64,000 nucleotides of DNA from Pseudocercospora fijiensis CIRAD86 (lineage: Eukaryota; Ascomycota; Dothideomycetes; Mycosphaerellales; Mycosphaerellaceae). Below are positions 1 through 12,699 of this stretch, piece by piece; position 1 is the first letter of the stretch; the number at the start of each line of letters is the position of its first letter. The stretch spans positions 393,630 through 457,629 of the forward strand of contig NW_006921545.1 in assembly GCF_000340215.1 (NCBI RefSeq). Reading direction: 5' to 3'. A program made the translations under genes and the position numbers. The notes below the pieces were generated by a model, which worked only from the letters and a program-made list of their open reading frames with translations, was not told the DNA's origin and did no database searches.

Positions 1-1659
1 AGCCTTTCGATAGTCGACTTTTAGGGCTACTAGCCCTATCTCGTCCCTTAGTCTCTTAGGTGCTTTAGGGACCCTTATAGTCCTTCGTAGTCCTCCTTCG
101 TTTATATCCGTAGGAGTAGTAGAAGCCGTAGGAGTAGTAGATCTTTCGTCGATGTTTTTTAAACTATCTTTTTCGTCTTACGGTTCTAGAGTATTGTCTT
201 CGGTCTCGGAATCTCTCTCTATTTCTTTAGATTCTCCTTTATCTAGGAGATCGATATCGTTGTCGTCGTTATCCGTAATAGGCCGTAGAGTAGGTAGCTC
301 TTCTCCGGATAGTAGGCTACTTCCCTTAGTTAATTTGTCGAATTTAACGCTAGTATAGATCCCGATAGCGTTTGTCTTAGGATTATAGATCCTATACTAT
401 TTCGTAGGCTTCGTATATCCGATAAAGATTCCTAGGAATACTGTCTTTTCTAGCTTATCTTTCCTTTTCTCCTTAGGAATAAACGGATAGGCTAGATAGC
501 CGAATACCTATAAATGTTCTTCGCTAGGCTTTCTTCTAGTATAGAGCTCCTTAGGAGTTATATCTCTCCCTTTAATAGATAGCCTATTATATAAATAGGT
601 AACCGTATAGGCCGCTTCGCCCTAAAATCGTTTAGGGAATCCGGATACTTCTAAAGCCGCCTATACCTTACTTATAATAGTACGGTTTTGTCTCTCTACT
701 ACTCCGTTTTATTCTAGAGTATAGGGTACCGTTATTTCGATTCGTAGTCCTAGATAGGCCTTAAGAGCTTTAATAAGCTCCTAAGTATTATCGATTCTTA
801 CGGCCTTTAGTTTCCTCCTAGTTTTAAGTTCGGCCTCGTCTTTCTAAGACTTAAGGGCTTCGTATACGTTGCTTCTATAGCGAGTAAGACGGATATCTAG
901 CCGTCTCGTAGCGTCGTCCGTAATTATTCGTATATACCTATTTCTCTCTAAGGTACTATACTTATACAGACCCTAAAAATTAATATATACCCTATCTAGG
1001 TAATAATCTACCTTTTTAGGTTCTTCTCGACTTTATCGTCTATCGGAGTTTATAGTAATATAAGTCTCGTAATACTTATTTAACGTTAAAAGCTCTAGGA
1101 CTCCTAGTAGTACTTTCTATATTTTTCGTTGTTTTTCGTCTCCTAGATATCCTCGGCGTCGATACTAAAGTAGCGTAGTACCTTTAGTCGTAGTAGTAGC
1201 TACTCTCGGAGTCCTAATAGATCCAGATTCTTTTAGAATATAGTACCTTCCGACGCGTACTCCTTTTACTAGTTCTTCGTTTCCTCTTCGAAGTATAGCC
1301 TCTTCTTTAGTAAATAGAGTTGTAATCCCTTATTTCGAGAGTTAGCTTATCGAAAGCAGGTTATAACTAATCTCTAGTACGTATATAATATCCGGAATCG
1401 TAGTCGAACTTCCCTTAAACTAGACGAGGGTTATACCGGACTCTATAACCTTTATTATTTTACCGCTCGCTAGAGCAACTCTTCCGGTTATTTCCTTATA
1501 GTCCGTAAAGTGGTTCTTATTATTAGATATATATCTAGTATACCTAGAGTTTAGGATCTAATCCCCTTTATTAGATAGTCGAGTCGTAGAATCGATAGCT
1601 ATCTAAGCCGCGATCTTAGATTCCTTCTTATTATTTTCTTAGATTTTTCCGTTCTTTTA

Positions 1660-1725
1660 GTCCTATTTATACTTCCTATAGTCCCGTTTAAAGTGCCCGA
1701 AGTTTTAGTAATAGTAATACGTCTT
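1660..1725 (-). pseudogene. Copia gag zinc-knuckle remnant
   Basis: This part of the Copia gag frame holds the CCHC nucleic-acid-binding knuckle. Its cysteine codons are partly changed to Tyr, as expected when TGC/TGT become TAC/TAT by TG-to-TA mutation. The homologous knuckle in the second copy lies near 42075-42130. It fixes the orientation (minus) and superfamily of the element. Confidence 0.75.
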
Positions 1726-2663
1726 TCTTTTAGCTTTATTAGGCGTATTAGGCGTATTGCCCCTCTTTCCGTTACCGGCCTTATCTTTCGCCGCTTCCTT
1801 AGTATATTAGGCTACTACTTTATCGCTTTTAGAAGTAGTAAAAGTAAATTTAACGTCCTATAGTCGCTAAACTAGTTTCTCGTAGGAACGAGTAGATAAA
1901 CCGGCCGCCTTTAAGGCGAATATAGTAGACGAATACTTTTCTCCTAAAGACGATATAAGGACTACCTTATTAGAGGCCTCCGAAGGAGCTTCGTCTTCGT
2001 CCGCGGCCTTAATCTCGGATTAGATTTACGTAAGAGCTAAAGCTGTAGTATCGATATCCTTAAGAGCTTTAAAAAAATAGAAACGAGAGAGTAGCGTCGA
2101 AACCCGTTCCTTTATCGATATCTCGCTAACTTCCTTTATCTTATCGATTACCTTCTTAGTCGTACGTAGTCCTAGGAGGTATATACGCTTATCCCCGGCC
2201 GTAGACTTAATAAACGTAACCGCTTTTACGTCTTCTTCTTTAGCCTCTCTTACCTTAGCCGAATCTTAGCTTATAGATTCTAGTATACCGTTTCTATACT
2301 TCTAAAGGCCTTATCTAGATAAATAATCTTAAATTAGATCGATCTAGATAGTATAGTTCTTAGTAGTAAGCTACGGAATTCCTTTTACTACGCCGATAGT
2401 CGCTTTAGTACTAGATACCTTTATCGTTAGAATTCTCGGCTCGTACTAGTCGTATCGTTAATATTTATCGATCGTTTAGTTTATATTAATCGGTTCTTTT
2501 TACCTAGAGACTAGCGTCTATAGTAGAGTAATAACTATTATCTTATTATCGTTCGAAGTAAGTCGCTTTTTTCGATTTACGGAGTGACGTAGGATAATGT
2601 TTGAGCTTACGTAAGCGGAATGCCTAATCGGGTAATTCCTCGAACTTTCTCGTTTCTTTACTT

Positions 2664-2681
2664 ACGCTTCGGGCTTATAAC
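2664..2681 (-). promoter_or_regulatory. Copia primer-binding site matching an initiator tRNA-Met anticodon arm
   Basis: Directly inside the LTR the plus strand reads CGGGCTTATAACTA. Undoing two CA-to-TA changes gives GGGCTCATAACC, the anticodon-arm sequence of eukaryotic initiator tRNA-Met. That is the priming mode (internal half-tRNA) known for Drosophila copia. The match is read from sequence; the use as primer is inferred. Confidence 0.55.
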
Positions 2682-2870
2682 TATTATAGATAAGCGGTAA
2701 ACCGATAGAATTGCTTACTATTTAAATAAAGGACTTACTAGCTACTTATATACCCTAGCGCTAAGAATTATAAGCTATTACTAGGCCGTAAGTAAATAAT
2801 CTTTTAACTTCCTTCTCCTTATCTTACTTATAAATCTAACTAGCCTCGTATATTCTCGAGTATTCTAATA
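2682..2870 (-). repeat. 5' LTR of the Copia element (189 bp)
   Basis: The interval aligns over its full 189 bp with 30465-30653, differing mostly by RIP-type transitions. Both copies begin TATTATAG (ancestral TGTTATAG) and end in CTAATA, fitting TG...CA LTR ends after RIP. The gag side lies to its left, so on the minus strand this is the 5' LTR. Confidence 0.8.
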
Positions 2871-5800
2871 TTATATAGCTAGAACGTCTATAGTATTCTT
2901 ATAGAGCCGGAGGCTATTATAGCTAGTTCTAGTGTATTTCTAGTTATTAGTAGCTCGAGTATCTAGGAAGATAGATAGCTAAGTATAGTCGCTATTTCTA
3001 CTAAAGCTCCGGGCTATAAGGATACTAGTAATAGGGCGAGGAGGTACTAGTCGAGTACTATAGGCACTATCGAGGTATACCCGCTTACTATAGTCGCTAG
3101 TAGGTCTAAACCGGTAGCGCTAGTTAACGCACTATATAAAGGCTTTAGGAGTCGCTATTATTTCTTTCCTTATTTTTACTATAAAAAACAGTATATAGGC
3201 TACTCGGTAGGCGAACGCTACTATTATATTAAAATTTCCTAATATACGTTAGGAATAGAAGTAAGGTAGCTAGTATAAAAGGATATACTAAATAGACTAG
3301 TAAAAGATAATAGCTAGTAGTCGGCTAAGGCGTAAGAAAAAGCGCCTTACTATAGGTCCTAGATAAGGCGTTCCTACTACTATAGTCCTAGAAGGAGAAT
3401 AGTCTATAGCGGACCCGAGTATATACTCTACCTCTAAATATAAAGAATTCGTTTTAAATACTTTAGCTAGGCTCGTTCTATACGGTCTATATTAAGCTAT
3501 TAGTATAAGACGGTATTTAGAGCGTCTCTACTATACAAGTAAGTAGTTTTAGCTTCTTTACCGTAATAATAATAGTTCGCCTTTAGATAAGGTCCTAGTT
3601 AACGCTATAGCGTCTAGCCTCGATATAACGCGAGTATAATATATAGGAGCTTTAAGAGAATACTACTAATTACGAGTCTCTATCTAGGTATTAGTAATGC
3701 TATTATTATAGCTTACGGACTCTCTAGGATTAGAGAGGGTTATCGAGAGTATAAGACTAATAGATTTAAAGCTACTAACTATAAAATGCTCCTACGTAGG
3801 TAAACTAGCCGTATATATCGGCGAAATCTCGAGGAAGAAGTAACCTAGGTCGGTAGTATATTTAGAAGATACGTCTAAAATACAATTATAATTAAGCGTT
3901 TCTCTAGTCTATTATTTCTAGTTACAATACTATTAGCTAAAACTATTACGTCTCTTTCTACTTATACTCTCGATACTCGGAGTATAGAGATAAGACAAAG
4001 TAGTAGAAGAAGGTAGAGACGACCGTATAAATAGCTAAGAGTCCCTATAGATAGTAGGAATTAATACTATAATAGCTCTATTACTACTATGTCTAAAACT
4101 CGGTCTAGAAGTCCGGCTCTAAGAAGATAGGTTAAAAACGGTAATTCTAGCAATAATACTCCTACCGTAAGGAGATACTAAGCTATTATACCTCGGACGA
4201 CGCAATATATAGGAACCTTCGTTAGTAAAGGCGATACCTAAGTAGTTTAATATAAAGCTAAGCTCGCGAGGATTATCTATTAAACTTCCTACTAGATTTG
4301 TTATACCTAACTTATTATCGATCTTAACCGTAATAAGAATATATATATTTTTACTCGTACTACTAGGCTAACGATACTAATTACCGTCTATAGCTTAAGT
4401 AACTAAAATATCGCAATACTCGTACCGCAACTACCTATCGTCTATAAGCGTTCTCCCCGATTGCTACGCTACTTTAATTTAGTAGGTATAGTAAAGGACT
4501 AAGGATCGCCTATATTAGGATATACTCGGCTAATATAGCTAGTCTCGTAGACCGGGTCTTCTTAGTAAAGATACTAACTAGCTAGTCTATAGTAATAGAA
4601 GCGAGCGATAGGCGCGATATAGATTCTAGAGTAGATATAGAGAAGGTTACTTTAGTATATATAACTAACTTAGCCTTCGCCTTCCTTTCTTTCCTAGAGA
4701 GACTATATATATTTGTTTCTACTATCTCTATAATACTAAGTAGCTATAGCTATTATAGAGACTCTTATATAGATATTTATACCGAGATAGGGCGGAGCTT
4801 AGAGAAGATTTAGTAGAGAACGGGTAAGTATTCGTATTTCCGATAGAGAGGACGAGGCTATCTAGTCCTAGAAGCTATTATAAGATCGAAAACGGAATAC
4901 TATTAGCGCTAGGTCTCGCGTATAGCTTATTTCTTACTCTAGAGACCTATACTAGCTAATTAATTAAGAATACGAATTACTACTCTTTAATACTCTATAG
5001 CTCTAGTCGCTCTCGTTAGTCTCTAGTTAGTTAATATAGGATAAGTAATTAGAAGAGTAATAAGATATCGTAAGGAGATTTAATTATACGATACAATCTA
5101 GTTCTATACTAGCGTAATCTAAGTCTTAGGCAACGTTATCTCCGTACGCTTTTAGGGATTCTCTCGCTAATAGGAATAGCAATTGCATTTCCCGAGTTTA
5201 ACGTACCGTAACGATAGTAATTATCCCCGAAACTACAAAACAACCTAGAATTGCTAGAAAGCTAGCTATAGCTAGATTTTATCGTTATTAAAGATACCGG
5301 AGGAACTAGGACATTTACTAGTAGAGGTCTCGTTTACGAAGAGATAACTAAAAAGCTACTCTAGCCTACCCTATACCTATATTAAGCCTACTCGATCTTT
5401 ATAGTAAGTATATTTTTGTAGGTAAGTCTAGCCTAATCTTAGCTAGTATAAGGACGAACGGATAAGTCGGCTTATAGTAGCATATACGGCGAAAGGCTAT
5501 AAGGGCTAGATATAGGAGCTTCTCTAAGCTAGTATAGTACTAGTAGGTAACCTACGAGTAGAAGTAGAAGTAGGAGCGATATAGGGCCGAATACGTCGAT
5601 TGGAAGTCGTAGTAGTATAACCTATTTAGCTAGCTCCTCCTTAGATCGTTATAGCTTTACTTATACCTACGTATAATATAACCTTTATCTAGCTAGCTTA
5701 ATTTGCCTCTTTCGTCGTCTACTCGGACTTAGCGGTTTAGCTTAAAAATTATACTCGATAGTTAGGTATATTCTACGACGCTTTTACCGCGAAATTTCTC

Positions 5801-8800
5801 TAGGTAAGCTATAGCTTTATAGAGTAGACGGCAATTAGAACTCGGCTTCTAAAGTATTACGTAGTATTAGGGACTAATAGATACCTCTATATCTAATTAA
5901 AAAAACCGCGGCTCTTAGTTAGTAAGTTCGCTAACGCTCTCTAGTCTATCTAAGGACTACGATTACGTTAGGCGCGACGATAACTCCTTAGAATCGTAGG
6001 TATTCTTAATATTCGTCGCCCGAGCTAAATACTATATATATTAATAACCTCGCGGACATTAGTTAGACTTATTAGGGTAATAAGGCGTTACGTAACTTGT
6101 TGAAGTTTAAGTTACTACGAGCATTTTATCTATATAGCGTATCTAGCCTCTATTACTAACGCCTAAACGCCTCTATCGCTACCTAAAAGCTTAGATTAGA
6201 GCCTCCCTATACTTACTTATAATAGAAAGTCTTCCTCGTTCTCGAGACCGTATTTCTCTTATTACTTTAGTACTTACTAGTAGCTCGTTCGGGTAGATAA
6301 AGATAGTAGGTTAGGATAATAAAAGACGCGACGGAAGTTCTCTATATACTTTTAGTAGGCTAGGTAGATTGCGCAAACTTAATAACTCTACTTAATACTA
6401 ACGCCTCGCGGAAGATAAGCTAAGTAGTCTAGTTTTAGTAGAAGTTAACTATATTACGCAAGTTTGTAAATTTAAGTTAATATAGAAGCCTTATAGAAAA
6501 TAAGTATAGTAGTAGTTAGTATTTACTAGTACTTCGAATAATACCGGTCTATATTATTAGAACTTTTAGTTTTATATTTCGAATTAATACTTCTAAGCTT
6601 AGCTAAAGGTCCGATAGTAGGAGGTTTAAGACGTTTCTAAAGTATTTAGTTCTAGAGAAAATGTTTAATTAATCGTAGACTAGTATAAACGGCCCTAGGT
6701 ACTATATAGGAAGACTCGAAGGGATCGCTAGTATTTCCTAGTTATTAGGCTTATAAATACAATAGGGGATCGATTATAGTCGATATTGTAAGAATACTAG
6801 GTTTCCGCTATATAGGAAGTAAGGGTAATAGGAAGAAGTAGAAGTATACCGCGGTATTTTAGCTATTAGTTTCTAATTTTCTAATAGGCTTATAGCCGAT
6901 AGATAGCTTCGAGAGTATTATATTGTTTAAGATATATAAGGGCTATTATATAGCGAGTATACGAGTGCTTTAATCCGGTATCCGTATAAAGAGCGTAAGC
7001 TCGCCGTTCTAAGTAGAAGCGTTTTAACGATTATATCTATAAAAGGAGCGGCCTAGCTATTACGAGGGAGAAGGTATATCGTCGTATTAAGAGCGACTTC
7101 TACGCTAGTCTCTTATTATTTCTCTTTCTTCCTCGTTAACTACGTTTATATTTGCTATAGCCGCTTCGAGCGTCGGCGCCGTCTTAGCGATATTATATAG
7201 TTTATACTTCGCGACGGCTAATAGTAAATGCTCCGCAAGTCGAGATTTTCTAACTAAGCGCGGTATATTAGCGTATCGATAGCGAGCTCTAAATCTAGGT
7301 CCTATCTTAGTACTTTCTCCTTAATATTTTCGGGAGTATCTACTATCTATAAAACACGCCTCGGAGGCAAATATTGCGCTAAAAACCTACTTTACGAAGT
7401 CTTATTAAATATCTATATTCCCTCGAATATCGTATATAAAAATTCTTAAAGCCTACTCGACTTTCCTACCTATTAAAGAATATAGCTATCTACCTCCCCT
7501 ACCTAGATATTTAATTCGACTATAGCGGCTATCTCTATATTACCCCTAACCCTATCTACGAATAATATATATATCTACTTAACTAAAATTATAAGACCTA
7601 TACGCTCTTCGTAGGCCTTAAAGAGTCGAGAATATAGCTTAACTCTATAGAGAATAAAGAATTATTATATAATAATACCGGAGGGTAGCGATATTATAGT
7701 TCTCCTATACGCGGAGCTTACTTAGATATATTTTTACGTCTTCGCTATTACCTCTATATCTATCTCTGCTTTTCTAACCCCGATTAGTGTCCTTATAATA
7801 GTAATAAGGCTATTCCGACAAATTACTACTATTCTTCTACTATATTTATATAGTAGCTTCGGTTACGCTTATTGCCCTAGATATAACGGAATTCTCGTTC
7901 GACGTTCGGGAGAGTAGGGATCTAGTCGTATATCGTTCGCGACGTAAACTTTAGTTACCGAAGCGCGGGCTCTCGGGATAGCAGCGTTAGTATATAGCTG
8001 CCCTAATAATTAGGAAGAAGTAAGTTAGCGTTTTATAGAAAGTTTTCTTAGGGTAATTCCTAAAGCCGAAGGTCTACGTCTAAAGCTAAGGCGAGGCAAG
8101 CGTAGGCCTAGATTAGATTAGGTAGCACCTAGTTAGCAAGGTATACTAAGTGCGCTAGTTATAATAAGACGTAATTTTCTATCGCTTAGCGAAGGAAGGC
8201 TATAAGTTAAGGAATTTTATCTATAGAGATCTATAGCCGGTATAAGGCGGCTTTTATATCGTGTTTATAGAGGTATTAAGTAAGGATAAGGTATTATAAT
8301 ATAGAAGATATAAAGAGTTAGTTATTAAATCCTATAGGTTTACGTAACTTAGCCTAGGCTTAAGTTCCGTAGGCCCTAATCTACCGGCGAGTATACGAAC
8401 GAAGCCTTTATAAGATCTTACTAGAAACCTCTAACCTAATAGAAACAATCTTAGGTTCTTATAGATACTATAGCTCTTTATAGTCTTACGTTTAGAAGAC
8501 CTTCCTAAGCCGATACTATTTCTTTCTAGCTATCGTAGAGATTTTCGTCTTATCTAGTATAGATTCTCGAATTATAAAGGAATGCTAAGTCCTACTAAGC
8601 TCGCTAATATCGACGAGATCGTTACCTCGTTAAGTAGACTACTTTAAGAACCGTTACGAGGCTAGTACTATATAATAGAATAAGTTAGGGCTTAATAGAC
8701 AGACGATAGACGTAAAGATTAATTAAGAAGGTAGCTAGCTCTAAAGAAGGTAGCCTCGTTATAGCTGCGTCGCTATACGTCTTAAGTAATACTACGTAGT

Positions 8801-9601
8801 TCCGTAGTCCTACCGTTATTTCGCTAACGAAAACCTTAAGGGTAGTAGTAGTTCTCTCTATAGTCGTCTCTCTTTATATTAGCTATTATATATCCCTATA
8901 AAGCAATTAGATATTAAGTAAACTAACGAATAGTATAACTAGATTTCCGTAAGGTATAGCAAGACTTACTATATTACGAACGAATTTTTAGGATTGCCTA
9001 TAACGTAGAGGTTTTTAGGGAGCTTATAAGAAATTTCGCATTTACTAGTACTAGCAACGGGACTATCTTTAGAAATATCGAACGTATTTCCTTAGTTATT
9101 TACCTACGAATAGCTAATAGACATTAGCCGTAGCGTTACTCCGGCGTAGTCTAAGTCTTAACGAGTAATCTAGCGTAGAGTATCTAGTATTCTAATACAA
9201 ACTAGGGGAAGTCTAGTTATATCGTATACTAGAAATCTTCCTAGATATGCCTAATGTTAGCGATAGTACCTGCTACCTAGCTAGCTGCCTTAAGATTTCC
9301 CCTAACTAGATCTTTATATAGTATATAGTAACGCTGAAGTCGTAACCGTTTCGGTTCGAGGCATCGGCTTCTAAAGACCTAGCTAGAGCTCGTACTTAAA
9401 GTTATCTCGGGTTCGAAGAAGTCTAAATAGAGCTACCTAGCTATATTAATTATTCGAGGGTTAATTCGTTATAAGATAGGTTAGTACTCCTCAATCCGGA
9501 AAAATTCCGCTTCTTAAATGCTACCGGCGTACAAAGCTTCTATTAGAGAGGCCTATACGTACTAGATTGTTAATATAGCACTTCTAATTATATCGACAAT
9601 A
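2871..9601. mobile_element. Unclassified RIP-saturated repeat block
   Basis: About 6.7 kb of sequence with the same CA/TG depletion as the flanking Copia element and no open frame over about 60 codons. I looked on both strands for reverse transcriptase (YxDD), integrase, hAT, Tc1/mariner and helicase motifs and found none I could defend. It is probably one or more old transposons, because RIP acts on duplicated DNA. Confidence 0.5.
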
Positions 9602-10908
9602 ACGCAATCTTTGCCCCTTTAAGTTCTTTTTAATATATCTTTTTATATAGAGGAGTGATAGCTTAATAATATAGAACAAAGATACTCTAATTAGTATCTA
9701 GTTTTAGAGAATAATAAAATTCCTAGTTGTTACCTATTAAATTTATAGGCTATATAGCCTAAAATTTCAACTTAGAAGTTTAACAATTTTAGCATTCTTA
9801 AGGCCTTAGCATACTATTTTTAGTAATCTAAAATCTAGATCTTATAGTCTTACCTTATAAAAATCTAAGTCTAAGTTTAAATATTAGTATAGCAACTATT
9901 AGTAATACAATCTAGAAAGGAATATTGTTTTCTTACTATATTCTCGTTAGTTTATCTTTTTATTTAGAAGAGTTGTAGCTTAGTAATATAAGACAAATAT
10001 ACTTCAACTCTTATATATTTTTAGAAAATAACTAAAACTATTATAGCTATCTACTAAGATTAGCCTAAAACTCTTAGGTAAAGATTTTAAGATTTTAGTA
10101 TTTATTAAGCCTTAGTATAGTATTTTTAGTAATCTAAAACCTAGACCTAAAAGTTTTACCTAATATAAATATAGTTTGAGATCCTTATTTTAATATACTT
10201 ACTATTAGTCTTGAGATCCTAAAGCGAATATTCTTAATAATTGTAGGCTTCGCAATTTAAAGTTTATAATTCTTAAGAATATTCTTTTCTAAGTTATAAG
10301 ACTATTTATAGCTTATTTCAAATAAAAGCTCTTATATAGATTCCTACTATATAAAACTATTAGGGTTAGGTTTTAGATTACTAAAAATAGTATACTAAGG
10401 CTTAAAAAAAGCAAAAGTCTTAAAATCTTTATTCTAGAATTTTAGGCTAATCCTAGTAGATAGCTATAACAATTTTAGTAATTTTTAATACTAGATTAAA
10501 ACTAGAGTATCTTGTCTTATATTACTAAGCTATAACTCGTCTAAAGAAAAAGATATACGAAAGGGAACCTAAGAAGAATTTAAGTTTTAAGTTCTAGATT
10601 GTATAACTAACAGCAGCTATATTACGAGAGAAATCTCAAAATAAATTTTTATTAGGTAAAACTATAAGGCCTAGCTTTTGAATTACTAAAAATAGTATAT
10701 TAAGACTTAAGAAAACGATAAAATTCTAAAATCTATAACCTAGAATTTTAAGCTATATAGCTTATTAATTTAGGAGGCAACGACTAGAAATTTTAATATT
10801 TTCTGGTAGTGTACATGGGTTAGAGTATCTTTGTCCGATATTATTAAGCTATAACTCCTCTAGATAAAAAGATATATTAAAAAGAACTTGTAGGGGCAAA
10901 GATTGCGT
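9602..10908. mobile_element. Nested inverted-repeat (foldback/MITE-like) element
   Basis: The left end (AACGCAATCTTTGCCCC) is the reverse complement of the right end at about 10890-10908. Similarity between the arms continues inward for roughly 260 bp, including the pair TATCTTTTTAT...GAGGAGT and its complement. A second, related pair of arms lies inside (about 9940-10165 and 10320-10560). The same unit therefore occurs four times, in the order forward, forward, reverse, reverse. This looks like one copy inserted into another. The right tip coincides with the left edge of the ordinary-composition island. I see no coding sequence. Confidence 0.65.
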
Positions 10909-12690
10909 TGTGAATTCTTTATTAACAATCTAGTGTGTATAGAGCTCTGTCTTCTACTCGGAAGGCAGAACTGCTCAAGTCTTTCAAGTTTGGCGTCGAG
11001 TCTCAAATTTCGCTAGTAGCCGCTAGATATGCGTACAACTAGGAAAGATTATTTATGAGCAGTCTTAGTGAATTGCCCGTCCCCTGCTCTTCTTGCAAAT
11101 CCGTATGCTATTCGCTGTTTTGTCCGCCGTCCTTCTCAAGCGTCCGAGAAACTTGCAGACTTGCAGAAGTTCTATAGGCGATGCAACGCGGTAGTGTATG
11201 TTCGTAATAGGACGGGCGCTCTGGAATCCGATACGTTGATGCGAGCCGGCAATTTCTAATAGTGCAAATCGTCTCTTACGCGCTTCGGAATGCCTCTCGA
11301 GTTCGTAGCTTGTCGGAGTAATAGCAGATGCTTTACAACACCAACACCTTTTGCCGCAAAAGCCAGAACTGCCTTCTCATTTTCCTCAGCATCCTTTCCC
11401 GCTTCCCACCCAAAACAAGGCGGTTGTGCAAGCAGTACAGAGCTCGAGGGCTCCTAGGCAGTCCGTGACCTTAGACTTGCAGATCAAGTGTAGGAGCTCG
11501 ACACTCGCCAGCGCCGGCAGCAGAAACCAGGGGTTTGCGAATCGACCGTCATTCCTCGTCCTCGTCCTCGTCACCACCACCGCATCCATCCCATTTCACC
11601 TTTCTTTAGGAGAGGTGGGAGCAATCTAACAGCGCCCAGGCATCTCAGTCTCACGCCGTTCATGTTTCGTCCTACCAATCGTCTGCGGAGCTTCGCGACA
11701 GCTCACAAGAAGAACCCCTAGAACCGAGAGAGACATAAGCTGTATAAGCCACAGATGGAGTAACGGTGGAGGCCATGGAAGGGTACGCACAGCAGATGCC
11801 CTCGGGGAAGGTGAGCTGGTTCTCCGCGAAGAGGGCATCGGTGCCTTGAAAAGATGCTATATAGGGTAGCTGGTGATCGGTTCGTAGAGACAAGATCTGC
11901 CTCGTTTGGCAGTCATCCGCCTAGAGTTGAGCATGTGGTTCAAGTACCCCATTGTCGAGCAATTACTATACCACACCTTTTGCGCTTGTGCCTACCAACT
12001 CACTCACTCACGCTCACAGTCCCAGCTTCCCACATCCAGACAGCAGCTCGCAGATCAACCTTCTCGCTCCGGGAAAGATGCTTGGGTCGTCCGAAACGGT
12101 GACCACCAGAATCTGTTCGACAACCTACAATCCAAGTTGGGTACTGGCAAATGATTTCATCATTCACACTCTGGCATGCCTAACACCGAGGGTTTCAATC
12201 TATACAGATCACCGTTGCTTGCTCAAGGCACAATATTCGCGACGACATCTTCATCTCGCCTGCTCAAGTCCACAAGCTGCTCGAAATCGTACCAATTCAA
12301 GTATGACTTGGACGTCCACCGCCTCCCACTCAATCGCTTCTCCCGCTTCATTCGCGACGATACCTCGTCGAAACTACTTCCCAATGCAATCCAGGTATGC
12401 GATGGCGAGGTCTACTGGAATTTGTACGCTCGCGAGTGGCATAGTCCAGCTCCTCGCACGAATTCCGGAGGGCCTGAGAGCCCACCAGAGATCAACAGTG
12501 GCATGTAGCTGCGATCAACAATGTCATCGCCGCCTTGCGTGCGAGTGGTTTCTGGGACATGCGAGCAGCTCCCTCTTCGGCGCAGGAGCAGGTCTCGATT
12601 CGAAGCTCCGCACTCCACCCCCATAGCTGTAGTCAGTCCCGGCGACTCCCTCCACACCGCACCGCTGTCGACAGCAGGTCAACCCAACTT
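10909..12690. other. Ordinary-composition island 1, left part: no confident gene
   Basis: CA and TG return to normal frequency abruptly at about 10909. Short open frames exist on both strands but overlap each other and switch frame. A plus-strand stretch around 11952-12508 looks partly coding in two alternating frames, which suggests a decayed gene or unresolved introns. I could assign no family. Confidence 0.4.
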
Positions 12691-12699
12691 CCATTAGGT

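Larger units (their letters stand above)
1..2681 (-). mobile_element. Ty1/Copia retrotransposon body, RIP-degraded, cut by the window edge
   Basis: Read on the minus strand, the order is gag, protease, integrase, then the start of the linker to reverse transcriptase, which lies beyond base 1. A gag zinc knuckle (C-x2-C-x4-H-x4-C in RIP-altered form, around Y-Y-x-x-x-F-G-H-F-K-R-D) lies near 1665-1720. The integrase C-terminal motif equivalent to T-x-Y-T-P-E-Q-N-G-V-V-E-R lies near 670-730, with stops and E-to-K-type changes in it. A post-integrase stretch reading G-Y-L-A-Y-P-F-I-P-K-E-K-R-K lies near 440-510. The frame is full of TAG/TAA and no intact product can be made. Fragments of the same family occur at 30465-31779 and 41777-42985. 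CA and TG are nearly missing throughout, as expected after saturating RIP. Confidence 0.85.

Noticed and set aside
152..358. 68-codon plus-strand open frame at the left edge
   Set aside because: It lies antisense within the minus-strand Copia pol and has low-complexity Ser/Leu content typical of RIP sequence read in the wrong frame.
2871..9601. LINE or Gypsy reverse transcriptase in the large left block (an L-L-Y-A-E stretch near 7700)
   Set aside because: Only a YA-x-x-like word was found, without flanking RT motifs in the same frame.
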